Below are positions 29,641-42,390 of a stretch of DNA of 64,000 bases, in pieces. Made by a program: the position numbers and the translations under genes. The DNA comes from Panulirus ornatus (Eukaryota > Arthropoda > Malacostraca > Decapoda > Palinuridae), in contig NC_092232.1 of NCBI RefSeq assembly GCF_036320965.1, positions 60,027,555 through 60,091,554 of the forward strand, read 5' to 3'. The notes under the pieces are model-generated. The model did not search any database. It saw only the letters and a program-made list of their open reading frames with translations, and was not told where the DNA came from. Each line of letters opens with the position of its first letter. The first letter of the stretch is position 1.

Positions 29641-31001
29641 ATGGACTGTCGGGTTCCAAGGAAGCTCCACTAGTCGATGTGAGGGTAGAAACAGATCTCT
29701 TCACGGGCCATGCTCTCATAGGGGTTGTAGATAGGTTACCTGTCTCAGGTGTGGACTTTGTGTTAGGCAGTGACCTAGCTGGTGGGAAGATGAACCCAAT
29801 GCCGGTGTTGCCTACGGGCCCGGTGGAGTCCACGGAGGCAGTGCAGCTTGAGGCAGAAGTACCAGAGTTAGTCTCCAACCACGATGATGCCAGGTCTATG
29901 ACAGCTGGCACGGCAGGCCGTGTGCCTGAGGACATAGCCGTTGAAACGGAGGAAGTGAAGACCAGCGAGAGGAGGCTGTGTGATTCCCTCTCCCCTGGTA
30001 TAGACTCCGTTGAAACGCAGGAAGTTAAGACTCTCCCCCCAACTGAGACCAGCGAGAGGAAACTGTGTGATACCCTCTCCCCTGGTGTAGCCTCCGTTGA
30101 GACAGTGGACCTAAAGACTCTTCGTGAGAGCGAGGCCAGCGAGAGGAAGCTGTGTGTTACCCTCTCCCCTGGTATAGCCTCCGTTGAGACGGCGGACTTA
30201 AAGACTCTTCATGAGAGTGAGGCCAGCGAGAGGGAGCTGTGTGATACCCTCTCCCCTGGTGTAGACTTCGTCAAGACGAAGGAAGTGAAGTCTCTCCCTA
30301 CGAGTGAGTCTAGTGAGAGGAAGCTGTGTGATACCCTCTCCCCTGGCGTAGACTCCGTTGAGACTGAGGGTTTGTCTCACACCCATTCAAGAGAGAAGAC
30401 TCTCCCTGAGGATGAAATTAGTGAGGAGAAGCTGTGTGATACCTCCTGTGCTAGTTTCGAGTCCGTACAAGAGTCAGTGGGTGAGACTGAGGATTTGTCT
30501 TCTGCCCATTCAAGAGAGACTCAGGAAGGAAGGACAATATGGCCAGACAAACGATCTCATTCAAGAAGGTTTGAGGCGGGTGACGAGGTGTTGCTTCTAC
30601 TACAGCAGTCAGGTCAACCCTTGGTTGTCCTTTCTAAGGGTTCCTACACCATTATCTGGAGTGTAGGAGACTCAAATTACCTTGTCTCTACCCCTGATAA
30701 GCGCAGAGGTCGGAGATTATGTCACGTCAACATGCCTAAGCCATATTTCAGTCGTGATCCTCCACCCTTGGAACCGATGGTGCCAGTCTGCATCATCTTA
30801 CGTCCAGCAGTAGCCGTGTGTGACGAAGTCGACGACGTAGCTGCGAGTGCCTCGAAGACTTGGGACCCGGGCGGAAGCGTGAGAGAACTGAAGTGTTGCT
30901 TGTATATAGTTGGGTACTATAGGATGTTCATTGTAAATTTTGTAACAGTCGTAACCCCTCTGACAGATTTATTAAAGAATGATAGCAGATGTTTGGAATG
31001 A
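29595..31001 (+). pseudogene. protease end, repeat domain, integrase C-terminus and RT end (Gmr1-like pol)
   Basis: After the shift, the protease continues to FVLGSDLAGG (29755-29785). A spacer with about six ~30-residue repeats (SERKLCDTLSPG, 29955-30525) follows. Next comes an integrase C-terminal domain (RRFEAGDEVLLLL, SNYLVSTPDKR, CHVNMPKPYF, ~30560-30760), then VGYYRMFIVNFVTVVTPLTDLL (30910-30980), the RT-RNase H junction. The integrase core and RT palm are absent. The frame is open for ~470 codons, which is unusual for a dead copy and may reflect selection before or during repeat expansion. Confidence 0.75.
29955..30525. repeat. ~90-bp in-frame minisatellite, about 6 copies
   Basis: The AAGCTGTGTGATACCCTCTC unit recurs about every 90 bases (near 29965, 30058, 30148, 30238, 30328, 30430). 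Later copies diverge and contain HSRE inserts. The period is divisible by three. Confidence 0.88.
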
Positions 31002-31473
31002 GCAGTGTGAGACAGTCTCTCTTATTAGTTAGGAACCCTACTTTTCAACTGTTTTATTTTGCAGGCTCCAACCAGATTAGCTGTGAATGCCGCCAGTGTT
31101 GCACAGTCTGGTAAGGTCCCCATGCAGGAGGACAGAAAGAAGGTTGAGCCCAAACAGAAAGCCCCACCATGAAGAGGGAACTTTTGTTTTGCTATTTGTA
31201 TTGTTGCATTTTCTTAATGTGTTCTTCAGGCAATTATAGAAGTAACCTTTGTTTTCCTATTTGTATTATAACATTTTATATATTTGTATCCTTCAGCCAA
31301 TCAATTTAGAGTGTACTGACTACCAAACCTTTCAAAATGCTCAAAAGTTATGGGAACGGAGTCAATATTAAATAGATGGGCCTTGTTATGTACAATTTTT
31401 ACGTTACATTATTTTCAGCACATCTCATGTGTTAACAGATTGTGTTAGCTGATTGTTTATCCCGCTCTTAACG
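31002..31473 (+). pseudogene. RNase H remnant of the Gmr1-like element
   Basis: The N-terminal piece reads LAVNAASVAQSG with MQEDRKK (near 31080-31150); the usual catalytic Asp is Asn here. The middle is non-coding. The end motif LADCLSRS and a stop (31447-31473) match the C-terminus of RNase H and lie about 45 bases before the LTR. Confidence 0.65.
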
Positions 31474-31507
31474 TGAGAAAATTCCTCTTCCAGGAATTTT
31501 CTCCTTT

Positions 31508-31518
31508 AAGGAGGAGGG
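31508..31518 (+). promoter_or_regulatory. polypurine tract
   Basis: AAGGAGGAGGG lies directly before the TGTTACGG start of the 3' LTR, the expected plus-strand primer position. Confidence 0.8.
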
Positions 31519-32450
31519 TGTTACGGAACACGTGTGTTGTGCTCACATGTTCCCGTATATAACGTGTGTGTGTCCTTGTGTATGTTATTTCTTATCAGGA
31601 CGAGGATTAAGGCCTCCCTCTGAGACGTCCTCGGAGCGTCAGTTCACACCAAGCATTAGGCGTAATACTTTAATTTTATTTTGAAACCAGATGGTCATTT
31701 GTCCTTGAGCACCCCTACCCTTCCCCGAGGCGGGGGGGGGGGGGGTAAGTTGTCATCAGCTGCGGAATATTTCGCCACCGTACTGGACATGTCATCGCTG
31801 CAGGCTTACCAGAGGGAGGGTGATCTACGCAGTTTTGTGTGACTGTTCCTCCAACCAATCAGAATACTTTTGAGGCTCATAGCCAATCAAAATGTAAGGT
31901 TGTATAGCTAGCAGGGAACGCTTGTCTTTACTGTAATATATACCCATGACACCCGCTGAGTCTCTCTCTTTCTAGCCCAGCGAGGTAAGTGGTCCACCCC
32001 TGCTGTAAGTCCTGCTGTGTTGTAAGCCTGTAAGCCCTGCTGTGTTATAAGCCCATTACCCAAGTGTTGTGCTGTAAGCCCGCTATAATTATCAGTGTAA
32101 TGTTATCGAAGAACTGCCTTAGAGGAAAGAGAACTCCTGGCTTGAAATCTTATCTGGAATGTTAAGTCATGTACAAATGTTATCTTATGTTCAATGTTAA
32201 ACTCACTTTTAATGTTAACGTAATGTTTCATGCTTGATTTATGTGCTTATCTTTGTACACTTGAATTCTTTCATTATAAGTAGATTTAATGTAATGCTGG
32301 TCTTTAATTCAATCCCATAACTTTATCATTGTGTTATCCTGAGTTGTGCAACTTGACAAATCTATAACGTCCTTGCAAGACAAGGGTCGGTAGTATTTGT
32401 AACAGATCTGTTACTGGCGATCTGGCCTGAATAAGTATTGAATTCCTAAT
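31519..32450 (+). repeat. 3' LTR of the Gmr1-like element
   Basis: Matches the 5' LTR throughout, with an extra ~65 bases near 31660-31725 that look ancestral (see 5' LTR). The last few bases are replaced at the junction with the SINE. Confidence 0.9.

Positions 32451-34398
<1,948 letters not shown>

Positions 34399-34472
<74 letters not shown>
34399..34472. repeat. (AT)n microsatellite
   Basis: AT tail of RTE copy G after a poly(A) run, 50 bases before a Penelope relic. Confidence 0.97.
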
Positions 34473-34476
<4 letters not shown>

Positions 34477-34517
34477 AAGGATCACAATTTTGTGCGTGAT
34501 CAAGTATATTCCCATCA

Positions 34518-34562
34518 GTCCCAAGTGCACTTTCGTGTAATAATCACATCATCATGGGAGAT
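34518..34562 (-). ncRNA. hammerhead ribozyme motif with a mutated core
   Basis: Same layout as the other three motifs, but the core reads ATGATGA because + strand base 34555 is T, changing the essential first C of CTGATGA to A. Stem II GTG/CAC, GAAA and the palindromic AGTGCACT are kept. Probably inactive. Confidence 0.5.
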
Positions 34563-34829
34563 ACAAGAGAGAAATATAATAGTCAGTTGATATACAACGA
34601 AGAGACGTAGCTTGGACGCCATATGGTAAACATGTGATTGTCCAAGACAGACAACAAGCGTATCATAAACTTATCATGTGGACAAGAAGGTGAATTGTTT
34701 ACAAATTTTATCAACATTAAAGTTATCTAATTTGTATACACCATCACTAATATTAAGATTATAATTCTTTGTGTATTCAGTAATAGAAGATTCAATGATA
34801 TTTCTCGTGGTGCTGGAGTTAGAGTTAAT

Positions 34830-35495
34830 AACTGAGATGGCATTATTAACTCTAATTCCAGTACCACGAGAAATACCATTGAATCTTCTATCATTAAATG
34901 TATAACTGAGATGGCATTATTAACTCTAACTCCAGTACTACGAGAAATATCATTGAATCTTCTATCATTAAATGTATAACTGAGATGGCATTATCAACTC
35001 TAACTCCAGTACTACGAGAAATATCATTGAATCTTCTATCATTAAATGTATAACTGAGATGGCATTATCAACTCTAACTCCAGTACTACGAGAAATATCA
35101 TTGAATCTTCTATCATTAAATGTATAACTGAGATGGCATTATCAACTCTAACTCCAGTACTACGAGAAATATCATTGAATCTTCTATCATTAAATGTATA
35201 ACTGAGATGGCATTATCAACTCTAACTCCAGTACTACGAGAAATATCATTGAATCTTCTATCATTAAATGTATAACTGAGATGGCATTATTAACTCTAAC
35301 TCCAGTACTACGAGAAATATCATTGAATCTTCTATCATTAAATGTATAACTGAGATGGCATTATCAACTCTAACTCCAGTACTACGAGAAATATCATTGA
35401 ATCTTCTATTATTAAATGTATAACTGAGATGGCATTATCAACTCTAACTCCAGTACTACGAGAAATATCATTGAATCTTCTATCATTAAATGTAC
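34830..35495. repeat. 74-bp satellite derived from Penelope ORF, 9 copies
   Basis: Units start at 34830, 34904, 34978, 35052, 35126, 35200, 35274, 35348 and 35422. Each joins an antisense piece of the GIY-YIG ORF (AACTGAGATGGCATTA) to a sense piece (TTAACTCTAACTCC to ATCATTAAATGT). The first unit differs most; the others are nearly identical. Confidence 0.95.
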
Positions 35496-35582
35496 AAAGA
35501 ATTACAAACCTTAAAAAAGCAACATGGCGGTGAAATGATAAGCTGCAAGAATGAAGTTTATGAATGGAATATCAGTGAGACG

Positions 35583-36041
35583 AACTAGTTGATGAATGAT
35601 GAATGAAAGTGTAATAAAGTCATGATGAATGAATGAAAGTGTAATAAAGTCATGATGAATGAATGAAAGTGTAATAAAGTCATGATGAATGAATGAAAGT
35701 GTAATAAAGTCATGATGAATGAATGAAAGTGTAATAAAGTCATGATGAATGAATGAAAGTGTAATAAAGTCATGATGAATGAATGAAAGTGTAATAAAGT
35801 CATGATGAATGAATGAAAGTGTAATAAAGTCATGATGAATGAATGAAAGTGTAATAAAGTCATGATGAATGAATGAAAGTGTAATAAAGTCATGATGAAT
35901 GAATGAAAGTGTAATAAAGTCATGATGAATGAATGAAAGTGTAATAAAGTCATGATGAATGAATGAAAGTGTAATAAAGTCATGATGAATGAATGAAAGT
36001 GTAATAAAGTCATGATGAATGAATGAAAGTGTAATAAAGTC
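35583..36041. repeat. 30-bp minisatellite, 15 copies
   Basis: The unit CATGATGAATGAATGAAAGT + GTAATAAAGT repeats with almost no change. Because 30 is divisible by 3, the minus strand stays open as repeated MTLLHFHSFI. I treat this as a by-product and not as a gene. Confidence 0.97.
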
Positions 36042-36941
36042 ACAGTTTAAAAGGACAAAATATGAATGGCAGCCAGGGAAGAGTGGCCCAGGTAAATAGA
36101 AGGGTTAAAAAGTTCGCGTTATACGACGAATTTTGACAGATTATACAAATTTCCTTTCCACATATAGAACTTAATGGTTGTGGTTAGTTCTAGAGACAAA
36201 ATTTTAAAGGTTTGTGTTTCAGAGATGAGCCACAAAGGATATCGTTAAATTAACTGACATTAAAATTTTTCAGTTAAGTTGAGCATTTTGTACAATAGCT
36301 GTAATTTGACGGAGTTAAAAGTTCGCATTTTCATTACAATTCTAATTCAAAACTTTGAGTTTCAATGATGGTTTGCACAAGCTTCACGTACATTTAAGTT
36401 TTGTGTTTATATGACGTATCTTAAAGGACTCTGGTAAAATAACGCAGCTGGAAGGTTTACGTTCAAATGACGGTGTTTAAATGTTTATTGATGAATGGTA
36501 GATTTAAATGGATAGATTTTAAGTTCGCGTTTTCATGAGCGACTTTAAACCTTGTGGTTAAATGTCACAGTTTAAATGTTGGTATGTACAATGTTGACCA
36601 GATGGCGGTAGTGTGTAGACACAGCCATACCAGGTCGTATTTATCATCATTAAAGTCACCTTCCTTACTTACTTATGGCGGCGATGAAATTCACTGGTTC
36701 TTGATTGTGCACCAATTAACCTATCAGATAATGGTACAATGTTTGCCTGGTGTTGCATATATCACGTCTGTTGTTGAAACACAAGAATGCCAGGTGACTT
36801 TGGGAGTGGATGATAATATAAAGATCAATATTAATGTGGGAAATCTTGAACCGCCATCACCAGACACAACACATGTTTGGATCTGGCGGGGGGAGGGACT
36901 TGCCTGTGACGTCACGATGCCCCGCCTCCAGCCTGGCGCCG

Positions 36942-36993
<52 letters not shown>

Positions 36994-37045
36994 ATTATGG
37001 GAGAGAGTTATACACTCGTGTTGTCCCGTCTCTTAACCTTATAAG
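36041..37045 (+). repeat. inverted segmental duplication, arm A
   Basis: Matches 55595-56610 in reverse orientation. The part 36555-36945 is nearly identical between arms, while 36041-36550 is only loosely similar (TTAAA..GTTCGCGTT-type segments). The similar core holds a CRE palindrome TGACGTCA (36907-36914), a GC box (CCCCGCC) and a GT tract (36944-36992). An open frame in the core is found in both arms, but no domain is recognised. Confidence 0.85.
36944..36992. repeat. (GT)n microsatellite
   Basis: About 24 GT units, at the edge of the duplicated core. Confidence 0.98.
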
Positions 37046-37118
37046 TATATACTATACATTTGCTCCTGGAATTGGTTCAGTTTAGTAAGTTAGAGAGAAC
37101 TTCCAAATTTATTTTCTC

Positions 37119-37340
37119 CTGGCAAGATGGCCGGGTGGTTTAAGGCGCTGCTTTCAAATCATTGTCTGGTCTTCCGGGCCTGGGTTCGAGTCCCGCTCCT
37201 GATAAACATTTATCTTTCTTTTTTCCATAAAACATGACTAACCCAGAGACAGCAGGAACCAACAGTTGGTTGGCACACAAGATATACACTAATCCCTGGG
37301 ATGCTTCCATCCAATGGAAAATGAAAAACATACAATTGGA
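37119..37340 (+). mobile_element. tRNA-Leu-like SINE or tRNA pseudogene with tail
   Basis: 37119-37203 resembles tRNA-Leu: box A TGGCCGGGTGGTTTAAGGCG, anticodon-loop CAA, box B GGTTCGAGTCC. The acceptor stem ends do not pair, so it is no working tRNA. A T-rich stretch and ~130 bases of unknown body follow, as in tRNA-derived SINEs. Confidence 0.6.
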
Positions 37341-37569
37341 AAAACTTATTTTTTCCTGAAAACATGTTGACTTATATTCATTTAATGGTTACGAAAACTA
37401 AACAATATACACCAAGATGACTACAGGTTCAAAATACTGTTACAAGGACAGATCAAGACAAAATCATGGTTTGTGGAGTTTAATTCTTTTAACTCAGTGT
37501 AACACGGGTATGTGGTATATTTAGACCATATTGTCTTGTTATATTAGGAAGACGAAACTGTATTGAATG
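37341..37569. other. unassigned sequence
   Basis: No ORF, RNA or repeat recognised. Confidence 0.4.
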
Positions 37570-38060
37570 TTTTACCGTTATTATCATTATAGTATTTATC
37601 ATAATTACATCATTATTATTACTATTATTATTATTATCAACAATCTTATTATCATTATAATACAGTACTATTTATCATAATTACATCATTATTATTACTA
37701 TTATTATTATTATCAACAATTTTATTATCATTATAGTACAGTACTATTTATCATAATTACATCATTATTATTACTATTATTATTATCAACAATTTTATTA
37801 TCATTATAGTACAGTACTATTTATCATAATTACATCATTATTATTACTATTATTATTATCAACAATTTTATTATCATTATAGTACAGTACTATTTATCAT
37901 AATTACATCATTATTATTACTATTATTATTATCAACAATTTTATTATCATTATAGTACAGTACTATTTATCATAATTACATCATTATTATTACTATTATC
38001 ATTATCATCAACAATTTTATTATCATTATAGTACAGTACTATTTATCATAATTACATCAT
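37570..38060. repeat. 73-76-bp minisatellite, about 6.5 copies
   Basis: TACAGTACTATTTATCATAA recurs at 37661, 37737, 37810, 37883, 37956 and 38032. The unit is itself built of ATT/ATC triplets. Confidence 0.93.
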
Positions 38061-38197
38061 TATTATCACTATCATCATTATTATTATCATTATTATTATC
38101 ATTATTGTTATTATCATTATTTTCATTACTATCATTATTATCATTATTACTATCATTATTGTCATTATTATCAATGTTATAATTATCATAATTATTA

Positions 38198-38261
<64 letters not shown>

Positions 38262-38430
38262 CATTATTATTATTATTATCATCATCATCATTATTATCAT
38301 CATCATTACTATTATGTATCATTATTATTATCATCATCATTATCATTATTATTACCATTATCACTATTATTATCATTATCATTATCATCATTATTATCAT
38401 TATTTTGATCATTATGATTATAATTATCAT
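38061..38430. repeat. (ATT/ATC)n imperfect microsatellite
   Basis: Trinucleotide-rich tract with a pure ATT core at about 38197-38262. It adjoins the array on the left. Confidence 0.95.
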
Positions 38431-39010
38431 TAAGTATAGTATATCTGGTACTGAAGGATACAATATGCTGGTTATCAAGTGGGAAGTTAGATATGGTATG
38501 GATTGTCACTTCACATGTAGGTTAGTAGGAAATATATTGTGTACCTAACGTGTGTTGTTAAGCATTATAATCGTCCGATAATGATAATGATTAAATCTTA
38601 TTTCCTGATCTTATCAGTTTTAAAACCAGATATATGAAATATCTTCCGTTGACCATATTTTTGTCTACAGTTCAGTATGTACATGTGTGTGTGGTCTTAA
38701 GATTTAGGTGACTAAGTATTGCAATTCACTGGCAGGTGTGGTACACATTATCACCGAGCCTGAGTCTCAAAGATCAAGGTCATGGGTTCGGGTCTCCAAC
38801 ATTCAGTATGTTCATCCAACGTTATAGTGAAGATCTTGACGATAAATTAGGATTTTGACATTATCTGAAAGCGATGGGTCAAAGATCAGTGATTTTAAGA
38901 GTTTAGTGAGATAGTATTGAAGTGGAGAGTGTAGTGGCTGAGGCCAAGAACCAGTGGTGTCCAGAGAGTAGTGAAGATAATGACCCTTGTCCTGCCCCAT
39001 TAGGTCAGGT
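38431..39010. other. unassigned sequence
   Basis: No ORF or known repeat. A box-B-like GGTTCGGGTCT near 38785 has no matching tRNA fold. Confidence 0.4.
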
Positions 39011-39011
39011 C

Positions 39012-39058
39012 AAATGGCACTTAGCGAGGTAGCGAGTTAGAGTCAAGAACAGAGGAAG
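39012..39058 (-). mobile_element. fragment of the RTE-tailed SINE
   Basis: CTTAGCGAGGTAGCG and AAGAACAGAGGAA match the reverse complement of the SINE 3' part. Only about 45 bases remain. Confidence 0.5.
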
Positions 39059-39530
39059 TATTTTGGGAGCAAGTGAGTGAGTGTGTCAGCAGTTATGATG
39101 TAAGAGACCAAGTATTAGTGATGGTGATTTAAATGTGAAGGTAAGTAATGTGGCAGTGGAAGGTATAACTGAGGTGCATGGAAATGGTGAACAACTTGTG
39201 TTGTGTGTGTGTAAAGGACTGGTGATTGGGAATACCTGGTTTGTAAAATGTGATATACATAAATATACGTATGTGAGTAGGAGAGATGGCCAGCGGGCAT
39301 GACTGGATTACATGTTAATTGAAAGACGTGTAAAAGAAAGACTTTTGGATGTAAATGTGCTGAAAGGGGCAGCTGGTGTGATGTTTGATCACCATCTTGT
39401 GGAGACGACAGTGAAGATCTGAAGAAGTTTTCGAATGAGGAAACAATGTCGGGGAGAAGAGGTGGCGAGAGGAAGTGAACTTGGAAAAGAGACTTGTGTG
39501 AAGAAATACCAAGAGAGATTGAGTGCCACA
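39059..39530 (+). pseudogene. RTE-like endonuclease domain relic
   Basis: In shifted frames it reads FWEQVSECVS, GDLNVKVSNVAVEG (39127 on), NTWFVKCDIHKYTYVSRRDG, LDYMLIERRV and DHHLVETTVKI. These are the order and spacing of the C-terminal half of APE-type endonucleases in RTE LINEs (GDxN, YTW, IDY, DHH). One frameshift before GDLN and a TGA in the IDY region mark it as dead. It is the only RTE endonuclease piece in the window; the other copies are truncated after this domain. Confidence 0.7.
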
Positions 39531-40086
39531 TACACTCTTACTGTGTAAATATCCCTTTCTATGAGATGACGTAAAGATGTTGATGAACAGAGGAGTTGGG
39601 ATATGACATGAAAGATTGAGATATACAGATGACTGGCGGACCGCCATGATGGTTGTCAATCTAGCCAGCTGGGTTATTATTTATAAGTTGTGTTTAGTTG
39701 TAGGTCCAAGTTTGTTGTCATGATATAATGTTGACTGCCAGTGAGTACCTGGCTGGCGCGGGTGCCACAAGGCTGGGTCAAGTGTAGTGTAAGTGTGGTC
39801 TAGGGATGGTGTGTGTACCACTTGTAGATGATGGGCCGCATCATGACCTGCCGGTTATAACATCTTGACCAAGATCTTCTCCACCTGCTGCTGCTGCTAC
39901 ACTTGCAACTCTCCTTTTTTAAAGCCGTTTTTATGCTTCATGTAACTTTGTCTTTTTTCAATTATTCTAAAGCTATAACTACAAAATTATTTTTACTATG
40001 TAGTTTCTGTGAAAATATACTCTGAAAGCACATCGCTGTCGTCTTCCAGGCATTGCCCATCTGATACAATAATTGGTGGCAGGTGA
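39531..40086. other. unassigned sequence
   Basis: No gene or repeat family seen apart from a short CTG run (39888-39900). Confidence 0.45.
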
Positions 40087-42390
40087 CAGTTGATATAGAA
40101 CGGTTGTGGCCAGTGTGACCACGTGGGGTTTGTAACTGGTTGAGGCCAGCGTGACCACGTGGGGTTTGTAACTGGTTGTGGCCAGTGTGACCACGTGGGG
40201 TTTGTAACTGGTTGAGGCCAGCGTGACCACGTGGGCTTGTGACTGGTTGAGGCCAGCGTGACCACGTGGGGTTGTAACTGGTTGAGGCCAGCGTGACCAA
40301 GTTGGGTCGTGACTGGTTGAGGCCAGCTTGACCACGTGGGGTTGTGACTGGTTGAGGCCAGCGTGACCACGTGGGGCTTGTGACTGGTTGAGGCCAGTGT
40401 GACCAGGTGGGGTTGTGACTAGTTGAGGCCAGCGTGACCACGTAGGGTTGTGACTGGTTAAGGCCAGCGAGACCACGTGGGGTTGTGACTGGTTGAGGCC
40501 AGGGTGACCACGTGGGGTTGTGACTGGTTGAGGCTAGCGTGACCACGTGGGTTTGTGACTGGTTGTGGGCATGCGTGATCACGTGGGGCTTCTGACAGGT
40601 TGAGGCCAGCGTGACCACGTGGGGTTGTGACTGGTTGAGGCTAGCGTGACCACGTGGGGCTTGTGACTGGTTGAGGCCAGCGTGACCACGTGGGGTTGTG
40701 ACTGGTTGTGGGCAGCATGACCACGTGGGGCTTGTGACTGGTTGAGGGCAGCGTGACACGTTGGGTTGTACCTCGTTGAGGCCAGCGTGACCATTTGGGG
40801 TTGTGACTGGTTGAGGGCAGCGTTACCACGTGGGGTTGTGACTGGTTGAGGCCAGCGTGACCACGTGGGGTTGTGACTGGTTGAGGCCAGCGTGACCACA
40901 TGGGGCTTGTGACTGGTTGAGGCCAGTGTGACCAGGTGGGGTTGTGACTGGTTGAGGCCAGCGTGACCACGTAGGGTTGTGACTGGTTAAGGCCAGCGAG
41001 ACCACGTGGGGTTGTGACTGGTTGAGGCCAGGGTGACCGCGTGGGGTTTTGACTAGTTGAAGCCAGGGTGACCACATGGGGTTGTGACTGGTTGAGGCCA
41101 GCGTGACCACGTGGGGTTGTGACTGGTTGAGGCCAGCGAGACCACGTGGGGTTGTGACTGGTTGAAGCCAGCGTGACCACGTGGGGTTGTGACTGGTTGA
41201 AGCCAGCGTGACCACGTGGGGTTGTGACTGGCTGAGGCTAGCGTGACCCCGTAGGGTTGTGACTGGTTAAGGCCAGCGAGACCACGTGGGGTTGTGACTG
41301 GTTGAGGCCAGGGTGACCACGTGGGGTTGTGACTGGTTGAGGCTAGCGTGACCACGGGGGGCTTGCGACTGATTGAGGCCAGCGTGACCACTTGGGGCTT
41401 GTGACTGGTTGTGGGCAGCATGACCACGTGGGGCTTGTGACTGGTTGAGGGCAGCTTGACCACTTGGGGTTGTGACTGGTTGAAGCCAGCGTGACCACTT
41501 GGGGCTGTGACTGGTTGAGGCCAGGGTGACCACGTAGGGTTGTGACTGGTTGAGGCCAACGTGACCACGTGGGGCTTGTGATCGGTAGAGGTTAGCGTGA
41601 CCACGTGGGGTTGTGACTGATTCAGACCAGCGTGACCACGTGGGGCTTGTGACTGGTTGAGGACAGCATGACCACGTGGGGTTTTGACTGATTCAGGCCA
41701 GCGTGACCACGTGGGCCTTGTGACTGGTTGAGGACAGCATGACCACGTGGGGTTTTGACTAGTTGAAGCCAGGGTGACCACGTGGAGTTATGATTGGTTG
41801 AGGCTAGCGTGACTCCGTAGGGTTGTGACTGGTTGAGGCCAGCGTGACCACGTGGGGTTGTGACTGGTTGAGGCCAGCGTGACCCCGTAGGGTTGTGACT
41901 GGTTGTGGGCAGCATGACCACGTGGGGTTGTGACTGGTTGAGGCCAGCGTGACCACTTGGGGTTGTGACTGGTTGAGGCCAGAGTGACCACGGGGGTTGT
42001 GACTGGTTGAGGCCAGCGTGACCACTTGGGGTTGTGACTGGTTGAGGACAGCGTGACTACGTAGGGTTGTGACTGGTTGAGGCCAGCGTGACCACTTGGG
42101 GTTGTGACTGGTTGAGGCCAGCGTGACTACGTAGGGTTGTGACTGGTTGAGGCCAGCGTGACCACTTGGGGTTGTGACTGGTTGAGGCCAGCGTGACCAC
42201 TGGAGTTGTGACCGGTTGAGGCCAGCGTGACCACTTGGGGTTGTGACTGGTTGAGGCCAGTGTGACCATGTGGGGTTGTGACTGGTTGAGGCCAGCGTGA
42301 CCACTTGGGGTTGTGACTGGTTGAGGCCAGCGTGACCACGTGGGGTTGTGACTGGTTGAGGCCAGCGTGACCACGTGAGGTTGTGACTGC
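40087..42390. repeat. 35-bp minisatellite, about 65 copies, E-box rich
   Basis: The consensus unit is TTGTGACTGGTTGAGGCCAG plus CGTGACCACGTGGGG (35 bp; some units 34, 36 or 37). Most units hold CCACGTGG with the palindromic E-box CACGTG; variants have ACTTGG, ACGTAG or CCCGTAG. Variant order repeats in blocks (around 40386-40510, 40916-41040 and 41245-41340), so there is higher-order structure. The minus strand lacks stops in all three frames over long runs. The right end joins hAT coding sequence. Confidence 0.96.

Larger units (their letters stand above)
34505..35520 (-). mobile_element. Penelope-like element relic with satellite expansion
   Basis: On the minus strand, 34829-34505 matches the 3' part of the Penelope-like elements at 18853 and 60635: the end of the GIY-YIG ORF, 3' UTR and hammerhead region. 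At 34830 the sequence turns round (inverted join) and becomes a 74-bp tandem repeat until 35495. No intact coding part remains. Confidence 0.8.

Noticed and set aside
35585..36043. Minus-strand ORF of repeated MTLLHFHSFI as a possible repeat protein
   Set aside because: The 30-bp unit is divisible by three and lacks stops on this strand by chance; no start context, codon bias or homologue supports a protein.
38745..38810. tRNA-like sequence with box-B-like GGTTCGGGTCT
   Set aside because: No acceptor or anticodon stem can be formed.
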